A stretch of DNA of 64,000 nucleotides from Anaerorhabdus sp964386325 (GTDB taxonomy: Bacteria > Bacillota_I > Bacilli_A > Erysipelotrichales > Erysipelotrichaceae): NCBI GenBank assembly GCA_964386325.1, contig CAYLQY010000001.1:186001-250000 (forward strand), given 5' to 3'. Of the stretch, positions 53,906 to 62,923 are shown piece by piece. The position numbers and the translations under genes were made by a program. Within the stretch, counting starts at the first letter, position 1; the number at the start of each line of letters is the position of its first letter. The notes beneath the pieces are model-generated. The model ran no database searches. It was not told the DNA's origin and saw nothing but the letters and a program-made list of their open reading frames with translations.

Positions 53906-55270
53906 ATGAACACATTATCAATTAATTTTATTGCTTTTTTGTTTATAGTATTTTGCTTTACATGGGTTACTAAAGGAGCTTTTAGAAAAATTATTTTCTT
54001 TATAGCTAATATAATATTTGTGTTTTCTTTTGGGAATTTGGTGCATATTGTTTATTTATTTTCTCTTATAGTCTATACATATTTAGCTAGTTTAATTCTG
54101 AGAAAAAATTCATCTAGGGGTGTAGTAATATTATTGATTATTCCAATCATATTAGGATTAGCATTTTTTAAATATGCAGGCTTATTGGAATTTAAAAATA
54201 TAATTATGCCACTAGGAATTTCATTTTATACATTCAAAGTGATAAGTTATTTAGTTGATTTGCATAATAACAAAGTTAAAAAGCAAAATCTATTTGATTT
54301 ATTCATCTATGTTAGTTTTTTTCCTGTATTAATTGCTGGTCCAATTAATCGTTCGAAGGATTTTTTTATACAATTAAATAAGTTGAAAAAATTTGATTAT
54401 CAAGATGTTAAAAATGGTGCAGTACAATGTGCACTAGGAATGTTTGAAAAAATAGTATTTGCAGATTTTATTGCGATTGTTGTAAATAATATTTTCTCAA
54501 ATAAAGAATTAACTGGTCCTTATTTAATCCTTGGTATAGTTTTATATTCATTTCAAATTTATACTGATTTTGATGGATATAGTAATATTGCAATAGGTAT
54601 TAGCAGAATGCTAGGTTTTCATATAGAACGAAATTTTCATACACCCTATCTATCAAATTCAATTAAAGAATTTTGGCGTAGATGGCATATTTCATTGAGT
54701 AGCTGGTTGCGTGACTATATTTATATTCCCTTAGGTGGTAGCCATAAAGGATTTCTGATCAAATGTATAAATGTTCTAATTACCTTTGCCATAAGCGGTA
54801 TTTGGCATGGTTCAACACTAGTTTTTGTAATTTGGGGTATTGGACATGGATTATTTAATATTATTGAAGATATTATTTCAAGAAGATACGGAAAGAAGAG
54901 GATTTCTAAATCTCTAAATATATTATTAATTTTTATTAATTTCGGTATTGTATCCTTTTTATGGATATTTTTTAGGGCAGCTTCATTAGATGATGCAATT
55001 AGAATTATTAGTAATATATTTATTCCAATGGAATTTTCACTGAAAACTATTAGTTTAACTTTTAGGCAAGGAATTTGGTTAATAGCAGTTCTTTTTGCCA
55101 TAATTATTACAGATGTACTTCGTAATAGAACTGACATGATTGAATGGATTGCAAAGCGTAATTTTGCAACAAGATGGGGATTTTATATCTTGTTAATTGT
55201 CATAGTAATTATCTTTGGAATTTATGGACCAGGATTTAATGCTGGTGATTTTATCTATGCAACATTTTAG
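53906..55270 (+). CDS. Second MBOAT-family membrane O-acyltransferase
   Basis: A 454-residue MBOAT protein with the same marks as the first: PLGISFYTFKVISYL, FPVLIAGPINRSKDF, His261 in EFWRRWHISLSSWLRDYIYI and catalytic His301 in GIWHGSTLVFVIWG. It is clearly paralogous to the 50515 product but diverged along its whole length, so the duplication is not recent. Its likely partner is the SGNH protein encoded 17 nt downstream. Two non-identical pairs may modify two positions, two sugars, or use two acyl groups. The start follows the HAD stop by 1 nt, with AAAGGAA as ribosome site. Confidence 0.9.
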   Translation: MNTLSINFIAFLFIVFCFTWVTKGAFRKIIFFIANIIFVFSFGNLVHIVYLFSLIVYTYLASLILRKNSSRGVVILLIIPIILGLAFFKYAGLLEFKNIIMPLGISFYTFKVISYLVDLHNNKVKKQNLFDLFIYVSFFPVLIAGPINRSKDFFIQLNKLKKFDYQDVKNGAVQCALGMFEKIVFADFIAIVVNNIFSNKELTGPYLILGIVLYSFQIYTDFDGYSNIAIGISRMLGFHIERNFHTPYLSNSIKEFWRRWHISLSSWLRDYIYIPLGGSHKGFLIKCINVLITFAISGIWHGSTLVFVIWGIGHGLFNIIEDIISRRYGKKRISKSLNILLIFINFGIVSFLWIFFRAASLDDAIRIISNIFIPMEFSLKTISLTFRQGIWLIAVLFAIIITDVLRNRTDMIEWIAKRNFATRWGFYILLIVIVIIFGIYGPGFNAGDFIYATF

Positions 55271-55287
55271 AAAGGAGCTTACTGAAT

Positions 55288-56706
55288 ATGAAAAACGTCG
55301 CTAAAATTTTCTTGAAAATATTTTTGATTCTTTCTATAACAACAGGGATATGGACAATACTGACTCCGATTTTCAGACCAAATGATACACCAAATCCACT
55401 TGCTTTTAACAGTATACCGAAAGATTCAATGGATATTATAATTTTAGGATCTTCACATGCACAATATTCTATGAACCCAGGAATAATAAATAAAGAATCA
55501 GGATATTATAGTTATGTTCTGGGAAGTGGATGTCAACCAGTAATGATGTCATATCATTTTTTGAAAGAAGCTATTAAAACACAGAGACCAGAAGTTGTTG
55601 CCATGGATGTTTTTACATTTCTGCCAGCACAAAGTGTTTGTTACGCTGATGGAATGTTTTATAACGCAATACAACAAATGACAGGTGTAAATAAATTAGA
55701 GGCTGCTTATAATATTGATAATAAAGATATCAGATATGACTATATGTTTGATTTAAGAATAACCCATGGTAGGTGGAAGGAAAATAATTTTGTATTTGGT
55801 AGAAATAATATAACAAATGTAAAAGCGGACATGGGATATATTTTCATGGAACCCAAAGATTTAGCTTTCAGGCATTTAATACCATTTGAAAGGGAAAATA
55901 TTAACATCACTTTGAAGGAAAAAGATTTAAAATATTTTAAGAAAATTGTAGAATTATGTGATAAAGAAAACATTAAATTGATTTTGTTTAAGGCTCCATT
56001 TACCATTGATCAGCAAAATTATGATTCATTGCAGAAAGTTTGGGATTACGCAGAAGCAAGTGGAATCGAGTATATAGATTTTTTGGAAATTGCAGAAGAA
56101 ATAGGATGGGTAACTGGTATGGATGGTGATACATGGCATAATACTAGCTGGGGAGCGGAAAAGGTAAGTCGATATTTTGCTGAATACATTAAAGAAAATA
56201 ACTATATTAAGAATCATCAAGACAATGAAACGGTTAATAAAATAATTGCGAAATTAAATAATAAGACAATCGAGCAATTGTGTCTTCAACAAATTGATAT
56301 ATATCAACTTTTAATGTATGCACAAAAATACGAAATGACTATTCTTCTAAAATACAATGGGGCTAATTTTACTACAATAGGAGAGTATGAAAATAATTTA
56401 CTACAGAGTGTTGGAATAAATAAGGATTTTATAAGTAATAAGACAAGTAATTATTATGCAATTATTAAAAATAATGAAGTTATCGTTGAAAGTGATAGTG
56501 AAGTAGAAACAGTTATTAATGGAAAGACAATAACTATTAATTATGATAAAATCACTGTAGGTAATGAAACGTTTGATTCATCAAGTCAAATGGAAATTGT
56601 ATTCAGTGGAGAAAATTTAGATTGGTTTCAGCCAATTGGAATTGATTACGCTACAAGATATTTTTGGCATAATCAGTGTGATGGCTGGAATTGTACATTT
56701 AACTAA
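55288..56706 (+). CDS. Second SGNH-hydrolase-like acyl transfer protein
   Basis: A 472-residue protein with one N-terminal membrane segment and an outer SGNH-type domain: Ser56 in ILGSSHAQYSMNP, Asp281 and His284 in DGDTWHNTSWGA. It parallels the 51924 product throughout (SGCQPVMMSYHFLKEAIKTQ against GQCQPMEVTYHYLEEALKTQ). The C-terminal domain of about 150 residues, again of unknown function, ends with a Trp/Cys-containing tail (WHNQCDGWNC). AAAGGAG lies upstream of ATG 55288. Works presumably with the MBOAT protein just upstream. Confidence 0.85.
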   Translation: MKNVAKIFLKIFLILSITTGIWTILTPIFRPNDTPNPLAFNSIPKDSMDIIILGSSHAQYSMNPGIINKESGYYSYVLGSGCQPVMMSYHFLKEAIKTQRPEVVAMDVFTFLPAQSVCYADGMFYNAIQQMTGVNKLEAAYNIDNKDIRYDYMFDLRITHGRWKENNFVFGRNNITNVKADMGYIFMEPKDLAFRHLIPFERENINITLKEKDLKYFKKIVELCDKENIKLILFKAPFTIDQQNYDSLQKVWDYAEASGIEYIDFLEIAEEIGWVTGMDGDTWHNTSWGAEKVSRYFAEYIKENNYIKNHQDNETVNKIIAKLNNKTIEQLCLQQIDIYQLLMYAQKYEMTILLKYNGANFTTIGEYENNLLQSVGINKDFISNKTSNYYAIIKNNEVIVESDSEVETVINGKTITINYDKITVGNETFDSSSQMEIVFSGENLDWFQPIGIDYATRYFWHNQCDGWNCTFN

Positions 56707-56718
56707 AAGAGGTTGTAT

Positions 56719-59073
56719 ATGCAAAATACGAGAAAATTGAAATCATGGCAAATAAATTGTTGTATTTTAGTTTTCTTTTTTCTTTTCGTAGGATTTATGT
56801 TTAGAAATGAACTCAACGCAATTTTTGTAAGTAGTGGAGAATTGACTTCAAACATACAAGATATTTATTTACTTAAATATGATTATGTATGGCAACATAT
56901 ACCATTTCATAAAGAGTTTTTTCGGCTTTTAGATAATGGAGACTTATTTTCGTGGTCATGGAATCTGTTTCTAGGAACAAATTTTTATGCTTCAAAAGCA
57001 TATTATTTAGTTGGAGATATTTTTACTTATATAACTTATGGATTGGATAAAATTGTTAGTTTTACAGAAATCTCCATGTTTTTAGTTTTATTGCTTAAAA
57101 TTATTTTGTCAGGTTTCGGGTTTACTTTGTTGTTAAGAAAAGTGAATGTTAGAACTTGGATTGCGTTATTATTTGGATGCATGTATAGTTTTTCGGGATG
57201 GCAAACTATTTTTCTAGAACAACCTGTTTTTACAAGTTTCTATGCAATGTTACCATTTCTCTTTTTAGGGACTGAATATATATTACAAAACAAGAAATAT
57301 GGCTTGTTTGTATTATTTAGCACATTGATTTTGTGTATAAATTATTATTTGTGTTGGCCAGCTTGTATTCTTTTGTTAATGTATTGGATAGTTAGATATA
57401 ATTGCATAATTGATAAATTTGATAGAAAAGAATTTTTGAATTTTTCATTTAAAACATTATTTTATTTTGTAATTGCATTAGGAATATCTAGTATAGTGTG
57501 GTTACCATCGTTATTACATATTATTAATTCTACGCGAGTAACAAACGAACTCAACTCATATACTGGTTGGTCCTTGATTTCAATCTCTGCGATAATAATG
57601 AATTTTATTGTTCCTATTATTAAAAATCCAAAACCTATGTTTGGTCATGAATGGTATTACTTTAATCAAATAGGATTGTATGCAGGTGTTTTATGCATAG
57701 TATTACTACCTTCATTGTTTAATAGTTTTAAAAACAAGAAAATATCAAAAATGTATGTTCTATGGATAGTTATTCTTCTTTTAACTTTGGTAAATCCAAT
57801 TATTGGGAAGCTTTTTCATTTTACATATAGCTTAAGATATGCATTTATAATAATGTTTACATTATTATTTTCTTGCGCTCAAATATTGAATAACACTAAG
57901 AAATTCAAAGTGTTTCACGTAGTACTTGGAGTATCAATTGTTATTGGAATATATTTGATTGCGCGATATTATTTATATCCACAGATTTATAAAGATGAAT
58001 ATTTTATTGAATTGAGTCTCATGAAATGGGCTTGTATAATCGCAATCATATATGGTTGTATGTTGCTTTGTATTGAGCGAATCAAGTTTAAGTATATTTC
58101 AATATTCATAATCATCGGAATGTTTGGAGCTTATATTGTTGAATTAAGTAAATTGAGTGGTAACGCAATTGATTCGTACAAATATCCAAATAATGAACTT
58201 GAAAATATAATGGCATATCAAGAAACATATGGTGAATTAGATGAAGTTTTATCAGATTTACAAGATTATGATTCCAGTTTTTATCGGATTGCACTGCATC
58301 CAGGATTAAAGAATGATGCATTATATTCAACAAAAGTTCGTGGGTTAAAAACGTACGATTCTGTTTATCAATATACTCTTCGCGATTTTTTAGAATATTT
58401 TAGGCAGTATCCAGATACAAATTGGGAATTTTACTTGGACACAAAAGAGTATTTTCCAATGTTAGGTGTGAAGTATGTAGTATTTCAAAATAATGCCTAT
58501 TATGATTATGAATGGATGCTAGACAATGAGAATAAGTTACCAATTAGTTCTGATAATTATGCTGTTTATCCGTTAAAGGAAAAATTTTATATTGCTAAAA
58601 CTTTTAATAATATCATTACAAGGAAAGACATGTTAGGAATAAGTGAGAACTGGGATAATTATTATTCTGTAATTGCAGATGTGATGACAAATAATTTAGT
58701 AATCAAAAATAAAGATTTGAATAAAGTAAAAGGATACATAAATCAAGAAAATTTTGAAGAAGAATATTTTATTCCAACTTCATATGATGAGAATTACATG
58801 ACATTTAATATAAATCTAAGCACAAAGAAATTAGTGTATTTTAGTATACCAATAGATGATGGATGGATTTGCTTAGATAATGGAGAAAAAATTGACATAA
58901 TTGATGGTAATGGTGGTTTTATAACTTTAATGTTGGATGCAGGTAGTCATAGTTTGAAATTTGAATTTCACGTTAAGGGTTTGAATTTTGCAGTTGTATG
59001 GTCTATTACCTCAGTCTTTGTCTTTTGCATTATTCAAGTTACAAAAAAAGTTAAATTAGCTAAACAAGAATAA
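56719..59073 (+). CDS. Second YfhO-family membrane glycosyltransferase-like protein
   Basis: A 784-residue YfhO-family protein. The N-terminal outer loop has LKYDYVWQHIPFHKEFF and SWSWNLFLGTNFYASKAYYL, matching GWDMRSLY and SWNAFLGNDYYSSK of the 1984 product; the C-terminal beta domain has FSIPIDDGWICLDNG. It ends the nine-gene operon that also has a GtrA-type protein, so a CsbB-GtrA-YfhO-like glycosylation route is plausible, with donors made by the GT2 enzymes at 43575 or 46122. ATG 56719 has AAGAGG (56707-56712) 6 nt upstream; a TTG at 56713 is too close to that site. Confidence 0.85.
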   Translation: MQNTRKLKSWQINCCILVFFFLFVGFMFRNELNAIFVSSGELTSNIQDIYLLKYDYVWQHIPFHKEFFRLLDNGDLFSWSWNLFLGTNFYASKAYYLVGDIFTYITYGLDKIVSFTEISMFLVLLLKIILSGFGFTLLLRKVNVRTWIALLFGCMYSFSGWQTIFLEQPVFTSFYAMLPFLFLGTEYILQNKKYGLFVLFSTLILCINYYLCWPACILLLMYWIVRYNCIIDKFDRKEFLNFSFKTLFYFVIALGISSIVWLPSLLHIINSTRVTNELNSYTGWSLISISAIIMNFIVPIIKNPKPMFGHEWYYFNQIGLYAGVLCIVLLPSLFNSFKNKKISKMYVLWIVILLLTLVNPIIGKLFHFTYSLRYAFIIMFTLLFSCAQILNNTKKFKVFHVVLGVSIVIGIYLIARYYLYPQIYKDEYFIELSLMKWACIIAIIYGCMLLCIERIKFKYISIFIIIGMFGAYIVELSKLSGNAIDSYKYPNNELENIMAYQETYGELDEVLSDLQDYDSSFYRIALHPGLKNDALYSTKVRGLKTYDSVYQYTLRDFLEYFRQYPDTNWEFYLDTKEYFPMLGVKYVVFQNNAYYDYEWMLDNENKLPISSDNYAVYPLKEKFYIAKTFNNIITRKDMLGISENWDNYYSVIADVMTNNLVIKNKDLNKVKGYINQENFEEEYFIPTSYDENYMTFNINLSTKKLVYFSIPIDDGWICLDNGEKIDIIDGNGGFITLMLDAGSHSLKFEFHVKGLNFAVVWSITSVFVFCIIQVTKKVKLAKQE

Positions 59074-59142
59074 TATGACTTTATTTATCTCTAAAAAACT
59101 GTTATAAATCACGACAAAGGTTACAAAAATGTTAGAAATAGC

Positions 59143-59185
59143 TGAACATTCCTTTGTTCACATATGATAAGAATTTTGTTATACT
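59143..59185 (+). promoter_or_regulatory. Promoter with overlapping inverted repeat before the 59201 operon
   Basis: TTCACA (59157-59162), 17 nt, then extended -10 TGTTATACT (TATACT at 59180-59185). An inverted repeat TGAACA-N6-TGTTCA (59143-59160) overlaps the -35 and may be an operator. The expected transcript starts only about 9 nt before the ATG, giving a very short leader with GGGTGA as ribosome site. Confidence 0.58.
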
Positions 59186-59200
59186 TTAGTGGGTGATTAG

Positions 59201-60163
59201 ATGGAACCATTAGTCAGTATGATTGTACCAGTATATAACGTTGAAAAATATTTACTAAAATGTGTACAGTCTATTCAAAAACAATCATATCAAAATATCG
59301 AAATTATTCTTGTAAATGATGGTTCAAAGGATAATTCTCTTTCAATTTGTAATGATTTAGCAAAATATGATGACCGAATTGTGGTATTAGATAAACCGAA
59401 TGGCGGATTAAGTGATGCTCGTAACTTTGGTATTCAACATGCGCAAGGAGAATGGTATTCTTTCATTGATAGTGATGATTTCATTGATGAAGGCATGATT
59501 GAAAGTATGTTAAATGCGGTAGTTATTAATGACGCTGATATTGTCGTTTGTGACATGGAATATCTTTATGATGATGGAAGACTGGTTTTAGCTAGCGGTG
59601 GAGAATTTGAGTGTGATTCTATTCCGAATAATCCAGCTTTAATTAGAATTAACAATAGTGCGTGCAACAAAGTATTCCATCGAAACTTGTTTGATGATGT
59701 TGAATTTCCGCTAGGTAAGTTTTATGAGGACTTGGCAACTATACCAATTTTGTTATATAAGGCAAAAAAAATTGTTAAAGTTGATGAGGCATTTTATACC
59801 TATTTTCAAAGAAGCGGTTCGATTGCACATACAGCAAATAGAAAAATATTTGACATTTATGATGCTATAAATACAGTTATTGATTATATTAAAAATAAAG
59901 GTAATGAGAGAAAAATTATTGATGAGCTATATCATTTATATATTGTACATGGACTTGATTTAACAACACTTCGAATCAAAGATTTTGATGATAAAAAAAT
60001 TCGCGAAAGTTATCTTACAGAAAACATGAGGATTTTAAAAAAAATATATCCTGACTATGAGAAAGATAAACTATATCAAAATTATAGCTTTAAGAAAAAA
60101 CTTATCTTTAGGCTGATGAAAATGGGTAGAATGAAGACGGTGTTGAGAATATATGACTTATAA
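59201..60163 (+). CDS. GT2 glycosyltransferase (EpsJ/CpsI-like)
   Basis: A 320-residue GT2 enzyme with SMIVPVYNVEKYLLKCVQSI at the start, LVNDGSKDNSLSICN, DKPNGGLSDARNFGI and FIDSDDFID, the classical GT-A motifs of Gram-positive polysaccharide transferases. YEDLATIPILLYKAKKI in the second half is also typical. The sugar donor cannot be told. First gene of the last operon, from a well-formed promoter. It overlaps the next gene by 11 nt, so the two are probably coupled and act on the same oligosaccharide. Confidence 0.9.
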   Translation: MEPLVSMIVPVYNVEKYLLKCVQSIQKQSYQNIEIILVNDGSKDNSLSICNDLAKYDDRIVVLDKPNGGLSDARNFGIQHAQGEWYSFIDSDDFIDEGMIESMLNAVVINDADIVVCDMEYLYDDGRLVLASGGEFECDSIPNNPALIRINNSACNKVFHRNLFDDVEFPLGKFYEDLATIPILLYKAKKIVKVDEAFYTYFQRSGSIAHTANRKIFDIYDAINTVIDYIKNKGNERKIIDELYHLYIVHGLDLTTLRIKDFDDKKIRESYLTENMRILKKIYPDYEKDKLYQNYSFKKKLIFRLMKMGRMKTVLRIYDL

Positions 60164-61307
60164 AAAGAGGATATTATTTGTTAATGATGAAATGGAAATT
60201 GGTGGAGTTGCTCGTGTTTTGAATACGCTTATGAGTGCATTGCCAAGAGATGAGTATACAATTGATTGCCTTGTGCTTCATCCTCAAGGATTGTTGTTGA
60301 ATGAAATTCCAAAAGATGTAAATTTAATTTTTGGATCTCCTTTTTTTAGTACAGTAGATCAACCATTCATAGATATTTTGAGTCGATTTGACTTGCAAGC
60401 AATGTTTAGCAAGATAAGACTATTTTTCTATATGAAGTCAGGGTTAGTAGAAAATAGAATTAAAAAGGAACGAGCAAAAATGAACTTGCAATCCTACGAT
60501 GTTGAAATTGCGGCTAAGGAAGGATTTTGTACAATATTTACAGCGTTTGGTGAAAGTAAGCGAAAGATAAATTGGGTATTAACGGATTATAGTGTTTGTA
60601 ACTATTCCAAAAATCACATGAAAATTGTGAAAAAAGCATTGCGTAATATTGATTTGAATATTGCTGATTCTAAACAAGCTTTAGATGCATATAAACAAGT
60701 GTTTGACATTGATAATGGTGTCTCTATACATAATCTTATGGATGTTGACAAAATTTATGAAGGTATGAAAGAATTGCCAAGTGAAGTAATCAAGAAGGAT
60801 GCACTCAATGTTATTAGCGTTATTCGATTTCATCCGCAAAAATGTGTTGAGCGGATGATAATGGCTCATAAATATGCACTTGAACATGGAATTGATCATT
60901 ACTTATATTTAATCGGTGGTGGGGAAACAGAGCCTATGCTTCGCTCTTTAGTGAAAACGAATAATCTAACTAATGTTTTATTTTTAGGATATAAAAAGAA
61001 TCCTTATGCTGATATCGCAACATGCGATTTGTTTATTCTAACAAGCTTGTATGAAGGTTTTGCTACAATAATTAATGAAAGTTTAATAGCAACGACACCT
61101 GTTCTTACAACAAGAGTAAGTGGTGTAGACGAGCAAATAACAAATCCAAATTACGGGTGGGTAGTGGAAAATAATCAGGTTGCATTTAATGTTGGATATA
61201 TGTATGCTTTAAAAGACAAACAAAAACTTAAATGTATGAAACAAGAGTTAAAATCGTATCATTATCCAAATGATAGAATTCTCAAAGAGTTTATGGATGT
61301 CTTATAA
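60153..61307 (+). CDS. GT4 glycosyltransferase
   Basis: A 384-residue GT-B enzyme. FVNDEMEIGGVARVLNTLM at the N-terminus, VISVIRFHPQKCVERMIMAH at the start of the donor domain, IGGGETEPMLRSLV, and intact E-x7-E at Glu301 and Glu309 (YEGFATIINES) place it in GT4. The start overlaps the GT2 gene by 11 nt and has no strong ribosome site, in line with translational coupling. It would add one sugar to a lipid-linked glycan; specificity unknown. Confidence 0.88.
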   Translation: MTYKKRILFVNDEMEIGGVARVLNTLMSALPRDEYTIDCLVLHPQGLLLNEIPKDVNLIFGSPFFSTVDQPFIDILSRFDLQAMFSKIRLFFYMKSGLVENRIKKERAKMNLQSYDVEIAAKEGFCTIFTAFGESKRKINWVLTDYSVCNYSKNHMKIVKKALRNIDLNIADSKQALDAYKQVFDIDNGVSIHNLMDVDKIYEGMKELPSEVIKKDALNVISVIRFHPQKCVERMIMAHKYALEHGIDHYLYLIGGGETEPMLRSLVKTNNLTNVLFLGYKKNPYADIATCDLFILTSLYEGFATIINESLIATTPVLTTRVSGVDEQITNPNYGWVVENNQVAFNVGYMYALKDKQKLKCMKQELKSYHYPNDRILKEFMDVL

Positions 61308-61328
61308 AAATCAGAAATGGAGATTATA

Positions 61329-62909
61329 ATGAATACAGTAAAAAAGATTTTTAATGAAAAAAGTTTAAATATATGTATTATTTTGCTAATAGTATTACAG
61401 CCACTTATTGATATGGACTACTTAATCTACGATTTTTTAAATCAATTTGGCATTCCTAGGTTTTCAACAATTGTACGATTTATTATCATACCTGGGCTAA
61501 TAGTTTGGACTTTTTTCTTAAAAGATAAGAATAAGAAAAAAACATTAATAGTAGGAACTATTTATGGAATTGCATTAACTGGATATTTTGTTCTCCATTG
61601 CAAAAATGCACAAATTGCATATCCAATCATGGACTTTACAACCAATTTCATGTTTAGCGTATATCAAGAGTTAGTTTACATTTTGACTTTAGTATTGCCA
61701 TATGGAGTAGCTTATTGTATTTACTATATGAATTTTAGTGAGAAGGTTTTAAAATTCATTACTTACTTTACGGCATCTGTTATTTCAATACCTATCTTTC
61801 TAGGCGATTTATTTGTTTTTGGTAAAAGTACGTATTATGGTTATACTGTTGCAAATTTCTTTTCTTGGTTTACAGATATTTATACTAAAGTTCATCCGCG
61901 TACTTTGGCTAGTAAGTTTTTCTTTAATGAAGGAAATACAATTGGAATATTGATGTTTATGTTATTGCCACTTCTATATTATTTCTTTACAAAGAGTAAG
62001 ACTAAAAAGGAAAAAATTGCTGTAGGCGCGCTAATCTTGATTCATAGTTTATCAATGCAAATTCTATCAACACGAGTTGCAACTTTTGGTGCGGTATTAA
62101 TTCCTATTGCTTTTATTGTATTATACTTATTTGATACTCTAATATTAAAAAACGAGAAATTTAAGAAGAATATAATTATATTTTCTTTATGTGCAGCTGC
62201 TTTATTTGGATCAATTTTAAATTTTACACCTGCTGTTCAAAATCAAAGACTTGACTCAAAGAATGATACTCTATTAGTTGAAAATGGAGCGGTTGATGAA
62301 GGTCTAGCTGCTTTAGGTAACGGGAAAGATTTAGTGCCGGGAACTAAGGAGTTCAATTATTTTTACCGTAATATGTTTGAAGCTTACGGGATTAAAGCTA
62401 AATATATCGCATCTGTACCATCGATGTATTATATTGATTGGTATAATTATGTGCACGATCCTAAATTTTGGGTGGATGTGACTTTCATGGATGTTTATGA
62501 TCGTGTTAGTGGTAGACAAATCCAAACAATATTCATGAATTATAAATTGGATACACTCGATAAGTATCAACGTTTTATGGGCGCAGGGTATTCTACATTT
62601 ATGAACGGTTCCATTATTTTAGAGCAGGATTTTAAGCAGCAATTAATGACACTTGGACCACTAGGGTCGTTATTAACAACTTTCCCTTGGATAATTGCAA
62701 CATTAACTTGCGCAGTATTGGTATTAATTAAATGGAAAAAATTGTTTAGACTAGATATATTTATTTATGCTATGTCACTTGTTTCTGCATTGGGTGCTGC
62801 CTTCATGAGTGGGCATACTTTAGATCAGTTTGTAACTACTACATTTATGGCACTAGTACTTGCAACAATTATTATAAAAATAAAAGAAGTTTATAAGAAG
62901 GAGAATTAA
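61329..62909 (+). CDS. O-antigen-ligase/polymerase-like membrane protein
   Basis: A 526-residue protein with about twelve membrane segments and a long outer loop between about residues 310 and 430. This layout, with STRVATFGAVLIPIA before the last group of helices, resembles O-antigen ligase (WaaL) and Wzy-type proteins, which use lipid-linked glycans outside the cell. The long loop (KDLVPGTKEFNYFYRNMFE and beyond) has aromatic and acidic residues fit for glycan binding. I cannot tell ligase from polymerase. ATG 61329 follows GGAG (61319-61322), so the frame from 61317 is rejected. A hairpin terminator overlaps its stop codon. Confidence 0.65.
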   Translation: MNTVKKIFNEKSLNICIILLIVLQPLIDMDYLIYDFLNQFGIPRFSTIVRFIIIPGLIVWTFFLKDKNKKKTLIVGTIYGIALTGYFVLHCKNAQIAYPIMDFTTNFMFSVYQELVYILTLVLPYGVAYCIYYMNFSEKVLKFITYFTASVISIPIFLGDLFVFGKSTYYGYTVANFFSWFTDIYTKVHPRTLASKFFFNEGNTIGILMFMLLPLLYYFFTKSKTKKEKIAVGALILIHSLSMQILSTRVATFGAVLIPIAFIVLYLFDTLILKNEKFKKNIIIFSLCAAALFGSILNFTPAVQNQRLDSKNDTLLVENGAVDEGLAALGNGKDLVPGTKEFNYFYRNMFEAYGIKAKYIASVPSMYYIDWYNYVHDPKFWVDVTFMDVYDRVSGRQIQTIFMNYKLDTLDKYQRFMGAGYSTFMNGSIILEQDFKQQLMTLGPLGSLLTTFPWIIATLTCAVLVLIKWKKLFRLDIFIYAMSLVSALGAAFMSGHTLDQFVTTTFMALVLATIIIKIKEVYKKEN

Positions 62910-62920
62910 TCCTTCTTTTT
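62895..62920 (+). terminator. Terminator-like hairpin overlapping a stop codon
   Basis: AAGAAGGA (62895-62902) pairs with TCCTTCTT (62910-62917) around a 7-nt loop, followed by TTT. The stop codon TAA (62907-62909) is in the loop. The next gene starts 3 nt after the T run. Confidence 0.6.
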
Positions 62921-62923
62921 ACA

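Noticed and set aside
54721..55137. 138-codon open frame on the minus strand
   Set aside because: Antisense to the second MBOAT gene, with lysine/isoleucine-rich composition expected from a reversed AT-rich membrane gene.
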